Shown one piece after another: positions 36,790-45,484 of a DNA stretch of 64,000 bases (positions are counted from its first letter, which is position 1; each line of letters starts with the position of its first letter). The DNA is taken from NCBI RefSeq assembly GCF_001651865.1, contig NZ_LPUX01000066.1, positions 1 to 64,000 on the forward strand, written 5' to 3'. The translations under genes were made by a program, and so were the position numbers. The DNA comes from Sinorhizobium glycinis. Its GTDB lineage: Bacteria; Pseudomonadota; Alphaproteobacteria; Rhizobiales; Rhizobiaceae. Under the pieces are notes generated by a model that saw only the letters and a list, made by a program, of their open reading frames with translations, ran no database searches and was not told the origin of the DNA.

Positions 36790-37470
36790 ATGCAGAAGAC
36801 CATCAAAAAACTCGGCTACGCACTCAGTGTTTCCTCAGCGCTTCTTTTCGCGGGACAGGCTCTTTCCGAGGGGACGTCGGGCGCCCAAACATCATCCGGG
36901 CACGATCACGCCCAGAGCCATTCCCATGATGCGAAAGGATCCGTGTACGAAGGGTATTTCGAGGACGATCAGGTAAAGCCGCGCGCGCTTTCGGACTGGG
37001 AAGGCGATTGGCAGTCCGTCTATCCCTATCTGGTCGATGGCACGCTGGACCCGGTCTTGGCGGACAAGGCAAAGCACGGCGACAAGAGCGCCGGCGAATA
37101 TCGCGCCTATTACGACGCTGGATATAAAACCGGCATCGATCGGATCGCCATCGAGGGCAGCAACGTCACGTTCTTCCGCGGAAAAGAGTCTATCAGCGGA
37201 AACTATGAAACGGACGGCCATGAAATCCTCACCTACAAGAAGGGCAATCGGGGTGTCCGCTACGTCTTCAAGAAGACCGGTGGTGATGGTACCGCTCCGC
37301 AGTTCATCCAGTTCAGTGACCACATCATCACGCCCGAGAAGGCGGGCCATTACCACCTCTATTGGGGCAATGACCGTGCCGCCCTGCTGAAGGAAGTCAC
37401 CAACTGGCCGACCTACTATCCGTCACACCTGAACGGCAAACAGATCGTCGACGAAATGCTAGCTCATTGA
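36790..37470 (+). CDS. zinT: ZinT, periplasmic zinc-binding protein
   Basis: The 226-residue protein begins with a cleavable signal peptide (MQKTIKKLGYALSVSSALLF, cut near AQALSEG). A His-rich patch GHDHAQSHSHD follows, then the ZinT lipocalin-like domain with SDWEGDWQSVYPYL, IDRIAIEGSNVTFFRG and GHYHLYWGNDRAALL, whose histidines are the family metal ligands. ZinT scavenges zinc (and cadmium) in the periplasm and passes it to the ZnuABC importer. No znu genes are adjacent. A likely Zur site lies upstream. On a mobile element it may help the host under zinc limitation. Confidence 0.93.
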   Translation: MQKTIKKLGYALSVSSALLFAGQALSEGTSGAQTSSGHDHAQSHSHDAKGSVYEGYFEDDQVKPRALSDWEGDWQSVYPYLVDGTLDPVLADKAKHGDKSAGEYRAYYDAGYKTGIDRIAIEGSNVTFFRGKESISGNYETDGHEILTYKKGNRGVRYVFKKTGGDGTAPQFIQFSDHIITPEKAGHYHLYWGNDRAALLKEVTNWPTYYPSHLNGKQIVDEMLAH

Positions 37471-37703
37471 ACCTACCCGAAACGTCGGCTGACGGGCTGG
37501 AGTGCCCAGATGCCTGAGTTCCCCGGCGCGGGCGAGGAACCGATCCTGATCGGCCTCGCCACGCCGAACGCGGACCGGGGAAGTCGTCATCGACGACGCC
37601 GTTCACCCCGCCCATTGGTTCCAACCAAGCTGCGTTCCCCCGGCGCGCGCCGACGGCAGTCTCCGCGACCGTCGCGACCAGAGCCCGAAGGGCGCACGGG
37701 TTT

Positions 37704-37725
37704 TTACTGTCTGTTTTTTGATAGT
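37704..37725. promoter_or_regulatory. Second copy of the TACTRTC-N8-GATAGTA operator
   Basis: TACTGTC (37704-37710) and GATAGTA (37719-37725) with an 8-base spacer match the repeat at 23201-23222 in all but one base. The site ends 50 bases before the DUF1173 start, where a promoter operator is expected. The rest of the gap 37471-37703 has no gene. Confidence 0.45.
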
Positions 37726-37775
37726 AAGATGGACGCTACCCGTGTACGTTCGGCCGGAGCAAGAGGAGAACCAAG

Positions 37776-38966
37776 GTGCGTAACTTCACGATCGGCGATC
37801 AGACAGTGGGAGAATCCTCGCCGGAGTTTCGGGCGCTGCTTCCGCACGCCTACGAGCAAAGGCTTCGCCCGATGTGCATGTGCAAGGAGCCCCCGGTTGC
37901 GATGTATATCGCGCGCCTGGAGGATCAGTATCTCATCAAACGCATGCCGCTTTCGGGGCGCGACCACGATCCTGCGTGCCCCTCCTATGAGCCTCCCTAC
38001 GAGCTATCCGGCCTCGGCCCCCTGATCGGCAATGCGATCCGGATCGATGCCGGCGGCAAGGCAGACCTGAAGCTCGATTTTTCCCTGACAAAACGCGGGC
38101 CACGATCGGCGCCCGGCGCACCGGCTGAAGCAGCGGAGCCGGGCATACGCAGCGAGCCCAAGAAACTGTCGCTCAGGGCGATGCTGCATTATCTCTGGGA
38201 GGCCGGCGAACTGACGGAATGGCGCTCGACGTGGACGGGCCGGCGCGGCTGGGGCCGGGTGCGCACGAGCCTCATCAATGCCGCCTCGCAGATGACCGCA
38301 AGGGGCGGTCCGTTGAGCGACATGCTCTTCGTTCCTGAGGTGTTTCATCCGGACGACAAGGACGGGATCGCTGCCCGGCGCGCCGCCGCACTCAAGAGCA
38401 TACAGGCGACAGGTTCGGGACTGCGAAAACTCATGATGATCGTGGCCGAGGTGAAGGAGTTTTCCGCAGCCCGCGAGGGGCACAAGATAGTCGTACGGCA
38501 CCTGCCCTTCCCGCTGATGATCGAGAATGGCGCATGGAGGCGACTCGCAGCGCGCTATGAGACCGAACTGGAACTGTGGCACTCGAGCGAGGCATTGCAT
38601 CTGATCGTCATCGCCACCTTCGGCGTCTCGACCGCCGGCATCGCGTCGGTCGAGGAGGTCGCCCTGATGGTGGTCAACGAGCATTGGCTGCCGTTCGAGG
38701 ACATCCACGAGCTACGGCTCTTGGAAAAGCTCAGCCACCTCAAGCGAAAGAGCGTCAAGGGCCTGCGTTTCAACCTACCTCGCGACGCGCCGATCGTATC
38801 GGCGACATTGCCGGAACAGAAGCCCGCCCCTGTCGCGATGTTCATCATCCCGGCAAGCGCCGGAGATGAATACGAGCAGGCACTCACCAATATGATCGAC
38901 GCGAGACCGGAGATTGTGCCTTGGGTCTGGAGGGTGGCCGAGGGCGAGATGCCGCGACTTCCTTGA
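37776..38966 (+). CDS. DUF1173 family protein
   Basis: The GTG start has AGAGGAG five bases upstream. The 396-residue protein has the features of DUF1173: an N-terminal segment with CMCKEPPVAMYIA and HDPACPSYEPP, whose cysteines and His may bind metal, then LRAMLHYLWEAGELTEW and RGWGRVRTSLINAA. The family is restricted to alphaproteobacterial plasmids and ICEs and has no known function; co-occurrence with conjugation genes suggests a transfer or maintenance role. The nearby operator shared with the tra gap fits this. Confidence 0.85.
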   Translation: MRNFTIGDQTVGESSPEFRALLPHAYEQRLRPMCMCKEPPVAMYIARLEDQYLIKRMPLSGRDHDPACPSYEPPYELSGLGPLIGNAIRIDAGGKADLKLDFSLTKRGPRSAPGAPAEAAEPGIRSEPKKLSLRAMLHYLWEAGELTEWRSTWTGRRGWGRVRTSLINAASQMTARGGPLSDMLFVPEVFHPDDKDGIAARRAAALKSIQATGSGLRKLMMIVAEVKEFSAAREGHKIVVRHLPFPLMIENGAWRRLAARYETELELWHSSEALHLIVIATFGVSTAGIASVEEVALMVVNEHWLPFEDIHELRLLEKLSHLKRKSVKGLRFNLPRDAPIVSATLPEQKPAPVAMFIIPASAGDEYEQALTNMIDARPEIVPWVWRVAEGEMPRLP

Positions 38967-39060
38967 TACGGGAACACGGAGCTGCGGGGCGTTGACAGGG
39001 CGAGACGAATAAGAACACCTGCGGCATTGACACCTATCCGTCTTTTTCAATCGGACCATC

Positions 39061-39270
39061 GTGAAGCCTGAAAAGAAACCGTTCGTCGTCGAGATCAAAA
39101 ATCGGCGTCGCCTGTCCCGAAAAGAACATTCGATCTGGGGAAAAATCGACCTGAAAGCCGCTGGCGATCAGGTCGACGCCGAGCAGACAGCCGGTGAGAG
39201 TGATTTGGCAATGTCCATGCGGCCGTCCGAGGCTGCGACGGATCAGAACGCCACCGACATCAGCGCCTGA
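39061..39270 (+). CDS. Small basic protein of unknown function
   Basis: A GTG start gives a 69-residue product beginning MKPEKKPFVVEIKNRRRLSR with many Lys/Arg, then an acidic tail. It follows the DUF1173 gene by 95 bases and may share its message. Sequences of this kind (KPFVVEIKxxRR) recur on rhizobial plasmids. Its ribosome site is weak. The end overlaps the next, minus-strand gene by 11 bases. Confidence 0.55.
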   Translation: MKPEKKPFVVEIKNRRRLSRKEHSIWGKIDLKAAGDQVDAEQTAGESDLAMSMRPSEAATDQNATDISA

Positions 39271-39562
39271 TCGCATCGTAGACCAGCTTCGGTACCACCC
39301 ATCCGTTCACGTAGAAATATCGCTTCGCCCGGAGACGCGCGATATAGGCGTCTTGCTCCTTGTGGGAGGCAAGACGGTTGAAGTGTGTCCGGGAATAATC
39401 GATCATTCCATTCCCTTCAGTCAGTTCCAACGGACCTTCCGCGGCCAAGGCTTGGATGTGGGATTGGAGCGTTCTGACAACGCCGTCGTAGCGGTACTTC
39501 TTAGCCAGGGCGGCCTTCAGCCGGCCCGACTGCATCGGAGAGAGTCCATCGGTGGTGAACAT
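39260..39562 (-). CDS. Conserved unknown protein of 100 residues
   Basis: ATG at 39562 with GAGGAGATA close upstream. The product (MFTTDGLSPMQSGRLKAALA at the start) is mostly helical, then YFYVNGWVVPKLVYDAIRR. I recognise no domain. The codon pattern and strong ribosome site support a gene. It may be a small DNA-binding or regulatory protein of the element. Confidence 0.62.
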   Translation of the reverse strand: MFTTDGLSPMQSGRLKAALAKKYRYDGVVRTLQSHIQALAAEGPLELTEGNGMIDYSRTHFNRLASHKEQDAYIARLRAKRYFYVNGWVVPKLVYDAIRR

Positions 39563-39685
39563 CAGGTATCTCCTCGATTCTCGGCGCGCGAACGATTCCG
39601 GGGAACTGACCTCGGCCAACGTCTCGGCGCATCTGGGTGGTTGCAAGCGATTAGCTCGGGCCGGCAGCTTCGCCTGGCCGGAAAA

Positions 39686-40030
39686 TCACAGGCGCCGGAA
39701 AGTGTTGCGCGTAATGACATCCTGCCGTCGGCGCTTCACCGTCGCGATCACGTCTTGAAGGAAATCGTCCGGCTCCCCGTTGCGGTAAGGCCCGCTCTCC
39801 GACCAGACCAGCGTGTCCACCATTGCCGGGATGAAGTGGAAGTCGAACGTGAGGCCATCTCGCTCCAGGACGCCGGAAAGGTCGGCATACGCGTCGAGCG
39901 CAAGGGGCACGATCTCTGCGGCGCGGGATCTCATGGCCTGCCATCCGACCGCGTCCCAGACCTTGGACATCTGGACGATCCTGTCCGAGACGGGCCGGCG
40001 ACCCTCGTGCAGCCCCCGGAAATACAGCAT
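39686..40030 (-). CDS. Unknown protein of 114 residues overlapping the gene before it
   Basis: The frame reads MLYFRGLHEGRRPVSDRIVQ and has good composition to the stop at 39686. It begins 100 bases inside the end of the 243-residue gene, in another frame. The coding-like signal seems to pass from one frame to the other near 40040. It could be a separate gene with a weak GGGAAG site, or the second half of one frameshifted gene. No family is recognised. Confidence 0.5.
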   Translation of the reverse strand: MLYFRGLHEGRRPVSDRIVQMSKVWDAVGWQAMRSRAAEIVPLALDAYADLSGVLERDGLTFDFHFIPAMVDTLVWSESGPYRNGEPDDFLQDVIATVKRRRQDVITRNTFRRL

Positions 40031-40662
40031 GGCTTCCCATATACAGAGAGCAGCCCGACCTCTCTTGCGGTGAACAGACGATCTGCATCGTCGCCGGCAG
40101 GAGCACGCAGACCGTCACTCGGCGCGAGCGACGATAGGGAAAGCTCGAGGGCCCGATCCTGCTGCCGGAAACGGGCCAACAAATCCTCGCTGCTGGTATG
40201 ATGGATAGCCTTGGCGGTGATCAGCGAAACGCTGGCGCCGAAGGTTTCCGGGCGTTGCGAGGGGTGGTTCGTCCACTGGATCACCACCACTTCGCGCAGC
40301 CTCACTGACCGCGCCACGATGGCCTGCACCACGAACTGCCACGGGAATTCGCTCAAGTCGATGTCGACTGACGCTTCCGTATCGACGTTGCCGGACAGGG
40401 CTGGCAGAAGGGCTATGATGCGGCTGGCAATGAAGATGTTGAGCGCACTGTCGACGTGTGGCGCCGATGCGCGAAAGGCTTCGATTAGTTCGTGTCGCGT
40501 CACGCGGATCGGATTTGTCGCTCCGAAATCGGTGAACAGGACAAGGCCCGCTTCTGTTTCGCTGCATTCGAGCATATTGGTCAGAACCAGCATTTCGAGC
40601 GGTGTGATGTCGGCCAATGGGATGGGCGGGTGGCAGATGATCCTGGCTTCGATATTGGTCAT
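39931..40662 (-). CDS. Unknown protein of 243 residues, C-terminus possibly altered by frameshift
   Basis: The product begins MTNIEARIICHPPIPLADIT, a start seen in a family of rhizobial plasmid proteins. ALEMLV-type helices follow, then DLSEFPWQFVVQAIVARS and TFGASVSLITAKAIHHTSSED. The last 40 residues are Cys-, Arg- and Ser-rich and unlike the rest, which suggests that the original frame was lost near 40040. The family function is unknown. It follows the DUF932 gene on the same strand, separated by a terminator-like hairpin. Confidence 0.55.
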   Translation of the reverse strand: MTNIEARIICHPPIPLADITPLEMLVLTNMLECSETEAGLVLFTDFGATNPIRVTRHELIEAFRASAPHVDSALNIFIASRIIALLPALSGNVDTEASVDIDLSEFPWQFVVQAIVARSVRLREVVVIQWTNHPSQRPETFGASVSLITAKAIHHTSSEDLLARFRQQDRALELSLSSLAPSDGLRAPAGDDADRLFTAREVGLLSVYGKPCCISGGCTRVAGPSRTGSSRCPRSGTRSDGRP

Positions 40663-40690
40663 GGCATTGCCTTTCGGTGAAATGCGAAAA

Positions 40691-40710
40691 GCCCGGCGCA
40701 ATGGCCGGGC
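40691..40710 (-). terminator. Intrinsic terminator after the DUF932 gene
   Basis: GCCCGGC (40691-40697) pairs with GCCGGGC (40704-40710), and on the minus strand the stem is followed by TTTTCGC. It stands 43 bases after the DUF932 stop and just upstream of the next start, so readthrough is likely to be partial. Confidence 0.6.
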
Positions 40711-40752
40711 GATGAAAGGGATGGATGAGAGGCGCGAGCGAAGAATCCGCAG

Positions 40753-41943
40753 TCAGGCTGCGCTTTCCAGTAGCTTCCTCGCCTTGCCCTCCAGTTCGAG
40801 CCGCGTGTCCTGATGGGCTTTTCCGCGGGCAAGTGCCGTGATGCCCTGGACAAAATCGAAGATGCTCTCCGGTGGCCTCCCTTCTTCGGAAAGCACCGTC
40901 TCGATGATCTTGCCGGTTTCGGCCTTGGAGAAGCCGCGCTTGCGGAGGAAATCCGAGCGATCCTCGTCATTTCGCGCAACGACCCGTTCACGTGCGGCGC
41001 GAATGCCGGCGATGAAGGGCGCGGGCGAGGAATTGGCGAAGTTCGTCAACGCCGGGGCGGCTTCATGGGCAAAACGTTGCGCCGCGAACTTCGAGTGCCG
41101 GATGGTAATTTCCTCGAAATTTTCGGTGCCCCACAAATTGCGATTGGCACAAACCGCCCGCAGATAGAACGATGCTATGCCGAGTGTCTTGGACCCGACT
41201 TCGGAGTTCCAGGCATAGAACCCGCGGAAGTAGAGATCCGGCTCACCGTTCGGCAGGCGACCAGCCTCGATCGGATGCATGTCGTCGACGAGGAACAGAA
41301 ACACATCGCGGTCGCTGGCATAGAGCGTGGTCGTATCTTTGGTGATATCGACGAACGGATTGTGGGTCATGGTTGACCAATCGAGCACGCCCGGTACCTT
41401 CCAGATCGTGTCGCCGGTTCCGTTGCCGGCGATGCTCATCACGGCGGCGACCAGATCTTTATCCCAGATGCGGCCGTATTCGGGGCCAGTCATCGCCCGC
41501 AGCTCGACGCGGCCGTCATCCATCTCCAGTGTTTTGACCAGTTCGGAGTTGTGGTTGAGGAGCCCGTGCTGAAGATTGATCGCGGCCAGCGGCGCAGGCA
41601 GTTGCCGCATATAGCTCGCAGGCGCTCCGACCAGGCTGCAAAGCTGACCGTAGCTCCAATGCGTCGGTGCAATCGGCTCACGCCCGCCGGGAACAATCAA
41701 GGCAAGACGCTCGGCATTGTCACGGGTGGCTTCCACGCGGACCTCCACGCTTTCAACCGTTCGAACACGGGCGCGATCGGTTCTGGCGCTGACCGCGCGA
41801 TGAAGATCGGAGAGCGACAGATAGCGCTCATCGTCGGGACGCGAGAACCATTCGGATGAGACGCGGCCGATGCGTTCGCCGCGGGAAATATCGACCTTGA
41901 AGCCGGACGAGACCGGCCGCGGGCTGGAAATCATGGTGTTCAT
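40753..41943 (-). CDS. DUF932 family protein
   Basis: From the ATG at 41943 (upstream CAGGAGA) the protein has 396 residues. The DUF932 pattern is clear: HWSYGQLCSLVGAPASYMRQ, GRVELRAMTGPEYGRIWD, VDDMHPIEAGRLPNGEPDLY and LWGTENFEEITIRHSKFA. DUF932 proteins occur on plasmids, ICEs and phages; some are expressed early in recipients, and a role in establishment has been proposed. The exact activity is unknown. It belongs to the series ParB-like, antirestriction, DUF932 in the same orientation. Confidence 0.88.
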   Translation of the reverse strand: MNTMISSPRPVSSGFKVDISRGERIGRVSSEWFSRPDDERYLSLSDLHRAVSARTDRARVRTVESVEVRVEATRDNAERLALIVPGGREPIAPTHWSYGQLCSLVGAPASYMRQLPAPLAAINLQHGLLNHNSELVKTLEMDDGRVELRAMTGPEYGRIWDKDLVAAVMSIAGNGTGDTIWKVPGVLDWSTMTHNPFVDITKDTTTLYASDRDVFLFLVDDMHPIEAGRLPNGEPDLYFRGFYAWNSEVGSKTLGIASFYLRAVCANRNLWGTENFEEITIRHSKFAAQRFAHEAAPALTNFANSSPAPFIAGIRAARERVVARNDEDRSDFLRKRGFSKAETGKIIETVLSEEGRPPESIFDFVQGITALARGKAHQDTRLELEGKARKLLESAA

Positions 41944-41966
41944 GCTCAAATCTCCTGAAACGAAGA

Positions 41967-41999
41967 AGCCCGGCTGATCGCTTTCGCGACAACCGGGCT
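41967..41999 (-). terminator. Hairpin between the antirestriction and DUF932 genes
   Basis: AGCCCGG (41967-41973) and CCGGGCT (41993-41999) enclose a 19-base loop. On the minus strand TTCTTCGTTTC follows. It acts as a weak terminator or message stabiliser between the two genes. Confidence 0.45.
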
Positions 42000-42100
42000 G
42001 GTGGGGTGGATGAAGATGGCTCGCCGCCGAAGCGCCTGTCCGACGCGGCAAGCAGGCGGGACGCTCGGGTGCGCCACCCGAGAGCGGCGCGTATTGGATC

Positions 42101-42523
42101 TCAATCGATCGCCTGGAATATCTCGGCAGCTTCCGGATGGTCGGCCGAATAGGCGTAGAGACGGCCGTAGCCTTCAGAGAGATGTTCGGACTGATACTTG
42201 AAGGAGAGATGGGAGAAGGCGAACAGCGTGGCGATGATGCCGGCGGCCTCGGCGGACACCTCCCCCTGAAATCCGGTAATGTCGCCGATGATCCGAAACC
42301 GCGATCTGGATGTCGGAGCGAGAAACAGCGGCTTGCCCTCGTATTCGTAGAAATCCCAGAAGCCGCCGCCATAATCGAGCGGGCTCAGCCGCTCCATCAA
42401 GCTATAGACTGCGTTCTCGGCGACGATCATGAGTGAACGACCGAACAGGGTCGGCAGGAATTCCTGACGACGCGCTTCGGGGACGATGGTGGCGCTTTGG
42501 GGCGCAATCACGGGTGTCGACAT
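42101..42523 (-). CDS. ArdB/KlcA-type antirestriction protein
   Basis: The 140-residue product (MSTPVIAPQSATIVPE at the start) shows RQEFLPTLFGRSLMIVAENA, SLMERLSPLDYGGGFWDFYE and LFLAPTSRSRFRI, the ArdB/KlcA pattern. ArdB proteins protect incoming plasmid DNA from type I restriction without being DNA mimics. The length matches the family. Location beside a ParB-like protein and DUF932 fits an early-expressed establishment block. The ATG at 42523 follows a GGAGAG. Confidence 0.85.
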   Translation of the reverse strand: MSTPVIAPQSATIVPEARRQEFLPTLFGRSLMIVAENAVYSLMERLSPLDYGGGFWDFYEYEGKPLFLAPTSRSRFRIIGDITGFQGEVSAEAAGIIATLFAFSHLSFKYQSEHLSEGYGRLYAYSADHPEAAEIFQAID

Positions 42524-42680
42524 CGATTTACTCTCCAGAGAGGCGACAGGGTTCAGGCCGGACAACCCCCTCTCCATCGCCCGGCCTCAACCCTCCCTGG
42601 CCCCTCTCTTCCCTCTCCTGCCGATCCCAGCCGCCCCTTCCCGGCGAGACTGCTCTGTCTCCAACGTTCAGAAATCAGAA

Positions 42681-42704
42681 AGGCCCGACACAGTGGCCGG
42701 GCCT
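42681..42704 (-). terminator. Hairpin after the ParB-like gene
   Basis: AGGCCCG (42681-42687) pairs with CGGGCCT (42698-42704) with a 10-base loop. On the minus strand TTCTGATTTC follows. It starts 28 bases after the ParB-like stop codon. Confidence 0.5.
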
Positions 42705-42731
42705 CCAATTGAGCAATGGGTTTGGGAACGA

Positions 42732-44888
42732 TTATTCCGCTGCTTCGAGGCGCTCGCCGTCATGCTCCGCACGATCGACGGATGCCTCTTCGGCATCGGC
42801 GCCTTCCGTCAGGAAGGCCGGCAGTTCGACGTGAGCACTTTCCACGGCATTGTCATCGATAATCCCGTCCGCATCCGCCACGGGGGCAGCAGCGGCCTCG
42901 GCCGGGATCTCGTCGACCGGGAGCCGCAGCACTTCAGGGAGCCATCCGCTTCCTTCCAGCAGCCGGGCGGCCTCACGCGCCATGTCGGGCTTCTTGAGGT
43001 GATCGATGAGTTGCGCCGACTGTTCGCCCTTCGCCTCGCGAACGGCTTGCAGGATATGTGCCTTCGTGACGAGCCCGAGATAGTTGTCTACCGTCGGCGT
43101 CCAGCCTGCCTCGACCATGCTGAAGCCGATCGAGTGGGCAAGCTGCTTCGCATGGGCGACTTCCCTCGAGCGCCGGTTCCAGGCTTGGATCGTGGCGTTC
43201 AGCGACAGGGAGACGCAATGGGCAAAGAGCGCCATGCGGCTGGCCTCGTCGAGAGCGATCAGATAGTCCCAGACTTCGTCGGCATTGCCGGGAAGATCAT
43301 GGCCCCAGGACTCCTGCCGCTGTTCGATCTCCTTCGCCCAGACCGTATCGCCGAGCCCCTGCGTCTGGCTGAACGCGGTCTGCTGCGCGGTGATCTCCAG
43401 GCACGAGTCCGACCCGTATCTGTAGAAGGTTTTCAGGACGAACACATGCAGGGCCGCGACAAAGGCCATCACCGGATCATTGGCAAGCGCGTTGCGAAGC
43501 GCGACAGTACGGGCGGCCGTCAGATCCTCGATGATGCGGTCGGAGAGCGGACGAATCTTCCCGTCATCTTCCTCCGGTTCCTCGATACCCACAGGCTTGC
43601 CGTTAATCGAGACCCCGCCTGTTGCAGGAGCAGCAACGACATCGTCACCGCTTTTGCCGTTGTCGTCGCGATCATCGACATCACTGCCGGCCGTCTCGAC
43701 GACAGGTTCATCTTCGGGCCGGACGAACCCCCGTTCGATCTTCAACTCACCATTGACGGCAAGCGAGATGAAGGCGCCACCGCGGGCGACTTCTTCGGGA
43801 TCGAAGACATAAGGCCGATCGTTCAGGGCATCCAACGCGTTGCCGAGTTCCTCAAGCCGGGCTTCGGTTTCCTCGGAATAGTCTTCCGCCGCGGCATATT
43901 CGGCATCGCGCCTGTCATATTCCGCCTTTAGAGCGTCATGGCGTGCAAGCTCCTCCTCGGTGTACTCCACCCGTTCACCGTAGAAGCGGCGGAGGCCGGA
44001 GGTGTGGCCATAATGAAAGTCAAAGGCGGCATTGACCCATTTCCAGCCCTCTTCGGTCTTCAGCGCTTCGGCGTCGGCGGCCAGTTTCTCGAGCACGAGC
44101 TGTTCGAGCAGCGCTGGGTCCTGCAGCCACCCGCCATTATCCTGCTCGAACAGGTCGCGCATAACGACACCGCCGGCAGCCTCATAGGCGTCGATGCCGA
44201 CATAGACGGCGCGTCGATCGGATGCCCGAACCGCGGTTTCGGTCAGCATCCGGCGGATATAGTAGGCGTCCTGATTATGGGACCGCGAGATCGTGTCCCA
44301 AACCTGCTCCTGCCGGAGGTGGTCATTGGTGATCGAAAATGCCATGACCTGGCCGAGCTTCATCTCGTCATTGGCATAGAGCTCGAGCAGGCGGGGCGAG
44401 ACGGCGGCCAGCCGCAGGCGCTGCTTCACCGTCGCTACCGAAATGTGGAAGCGGGCGGCAATCTCTTCCTCGTCGAGCCCCTGCTCGCGCAGCGCCATCA
44501 TACCGCGAAACTCGTCCAGCGGATGTAGATCGAGGCGCTTGACGTTCTCGGCAAGTGAATCCTCGACTTCGAGAGTTTCGCCTTTGCTGACGATGCAGGG
44601 AATTCCGGCGGTTTTGGACAGCTTCTTCTGGTTGACCAGCAATTCCAGCGCGCGGTAGCGACGGCCGCCCGCCGGAATACGATAGATGCCGGTCTCTTTG
44701 CCGTCTGCATCGACTTCGGCGCGAACATTGAGGCTGGTCAGAAGTCCGCGATGGGCAATGTCTTCGGCGAGCTCCTCGATCGATACGCCCGCCTTGGTCT
44801 TGCGCACGTTCTGCTGGCTGAGAACGAGCTTGTTGAAGGGTATGTCGCGCCCGGCGTTGAGGGTGATTTTCTGGTTGGCCTGTGCCAT
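42732..44888 (-). CDS. ParB/RepB/Spo0J-domain protein, large plasmid variant
   Basis: The start MAQANQKITLNAGRDIPFNK is supported by GGAGAAACG just upstream. Of 718 residues the first 220 carry the ParB nuclease/CTPase-like domain (AGGRRYRALELL, VEDSLAENVKRLDLHPLDEF) and an HTH (EEIAARFHISVATVKQRLRL). The remaining 500 residues, with a highly acidic insert near 400-440, are not found in chromosomal ParB. Such long ParB-like proteins sit with DUF932 and antirestriction genes on many conjugative elements and are thought to act in establishment rather than segregation. No ParA is adjacent and no parS is evident. Confidence 0.85.
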   Translation of the reverse strand: MAQANQKITLNAGRDIPFNKLVLSQQNVRKTKAGVSIEELAEDIAHRGLLTSLNVRAEVDADGKETGIYRIPAGGRRYRALELLVNQKKLSKTAGIPCIVSKGETLEVEDSLAENVKRLDLHPLDEFRGMMALREQGLDEEEIAARFHISVATVKQRLRLAAVSPRLLELYANDEMKLGQVMAFSITNDHLRQEQVWDTISRSHNQDAYYIRRMLTETAVRASDRRAVYVGIDAYEAAGGVVMRDLFEQDNGGWLQDPALLEQLVLEKLAADAEALKTEEGWKWVNAAFDFHYGHTSGLRRFYGERVEYTEEELARHDALKAEYDRRDAEYAAAEDYSEETEARLEELGNALDALNDRPYVFDPEEVARGGAFISLAVNGELKIERGFVRPEDEPVVETAGSDVDDRDDNGKSGDDVVAAPATGGVSINGKPVGIEEPEEDDGKIRPLSDRIIEDLTAARTVALRNALANDPVMAFVAALHVFVLKTFYRYGSDSCLEITAQQTAFSQTQGLGDTVWAKEIEQRQESWGHDLPGNADEVWDYLIALDEASRMALFAHCVSLSLNATIQAWNRRSREVAHAKQLAHSIGFSMVEAGWTPTVDNYLGLVTKAHILQAVREAKGEQSAQLIDHLKKPDMAREAARLLEGSGWLPEVLRLPVDEIPAEAAAAPVADADGIIDDNAVESAHVELPAFLTEGADAEEASVDRAEHDGERLEAAE

Positions 44889-45480
44889 ATCGTTTCTCCG
44901 TAGCGGGCTGGCCGGAGCCTCTCTCCGACAACCGCAACCCACCGCGAACGCCCCTTCCCCCTCTCCCTCCTTGCCGGTCCGCAACCTTCACCGTTCCCGA
45001 ATGGCACCCGCCTCATTGCAAACCGCAGATGACTATCTTCCGCCCCGCCACCGCCATTCCCTATCCTACTCGCGGCCATCGGTCCCAGGGAGTCCGTAGA
45101 AGAAGTCAGGGGTATTCGCGCGGGCGGACGAAGAGATTCCAGGACAGGTTCAACGGGATGTCATAGATTCGGGTCGGAGCAGTACGCGCTGCTTTGGGGC
45201 GTCGAAACCCTGCTAGCGGTTGGTGCCACCCGAAAGGCGGAATTCTCGACACCCGGGGGCGGCGTGATTACGGCCGTTCAGCGAAAAATCACCGCGGGCG
45301 ACACCCTCGGCCGCTGCAACCACTTCGCCGTCCCGACCGCGTTTCAACACGTCGACGCCCGTCCGGCCATCCAATCAAGCTTTGCGATGGAGACCTTGAG
45401 TTCGCACCCGCGAAAACGCATAGCTGCACTGCACAATAAGTGATAGCCGATCGCACAATCTATGGGCATAGTGCCTATAG
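44889..45480. other. About 590 bases upstream of the ParB-like gene without a recognisable gene
   Basis: Near 44950-44975 there is a pyrimidine-rich tract, purine-rich on the coding strand, like those before the helicase and antirestriction genes. The rest has no convincing frame on either strand. It probably holds the ParB-like promoter and, to the right, the small RNA promoter. Confidence 0.4.
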
Positions 45481-45484
45481 CTGA

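Noticed and set aside
42486..43931. Long plus-strand frame opposite the ParB-like gene
   Set aside because: Shadow of the minus-strand ParB-like coding sequence; no ribosome site or known motif.
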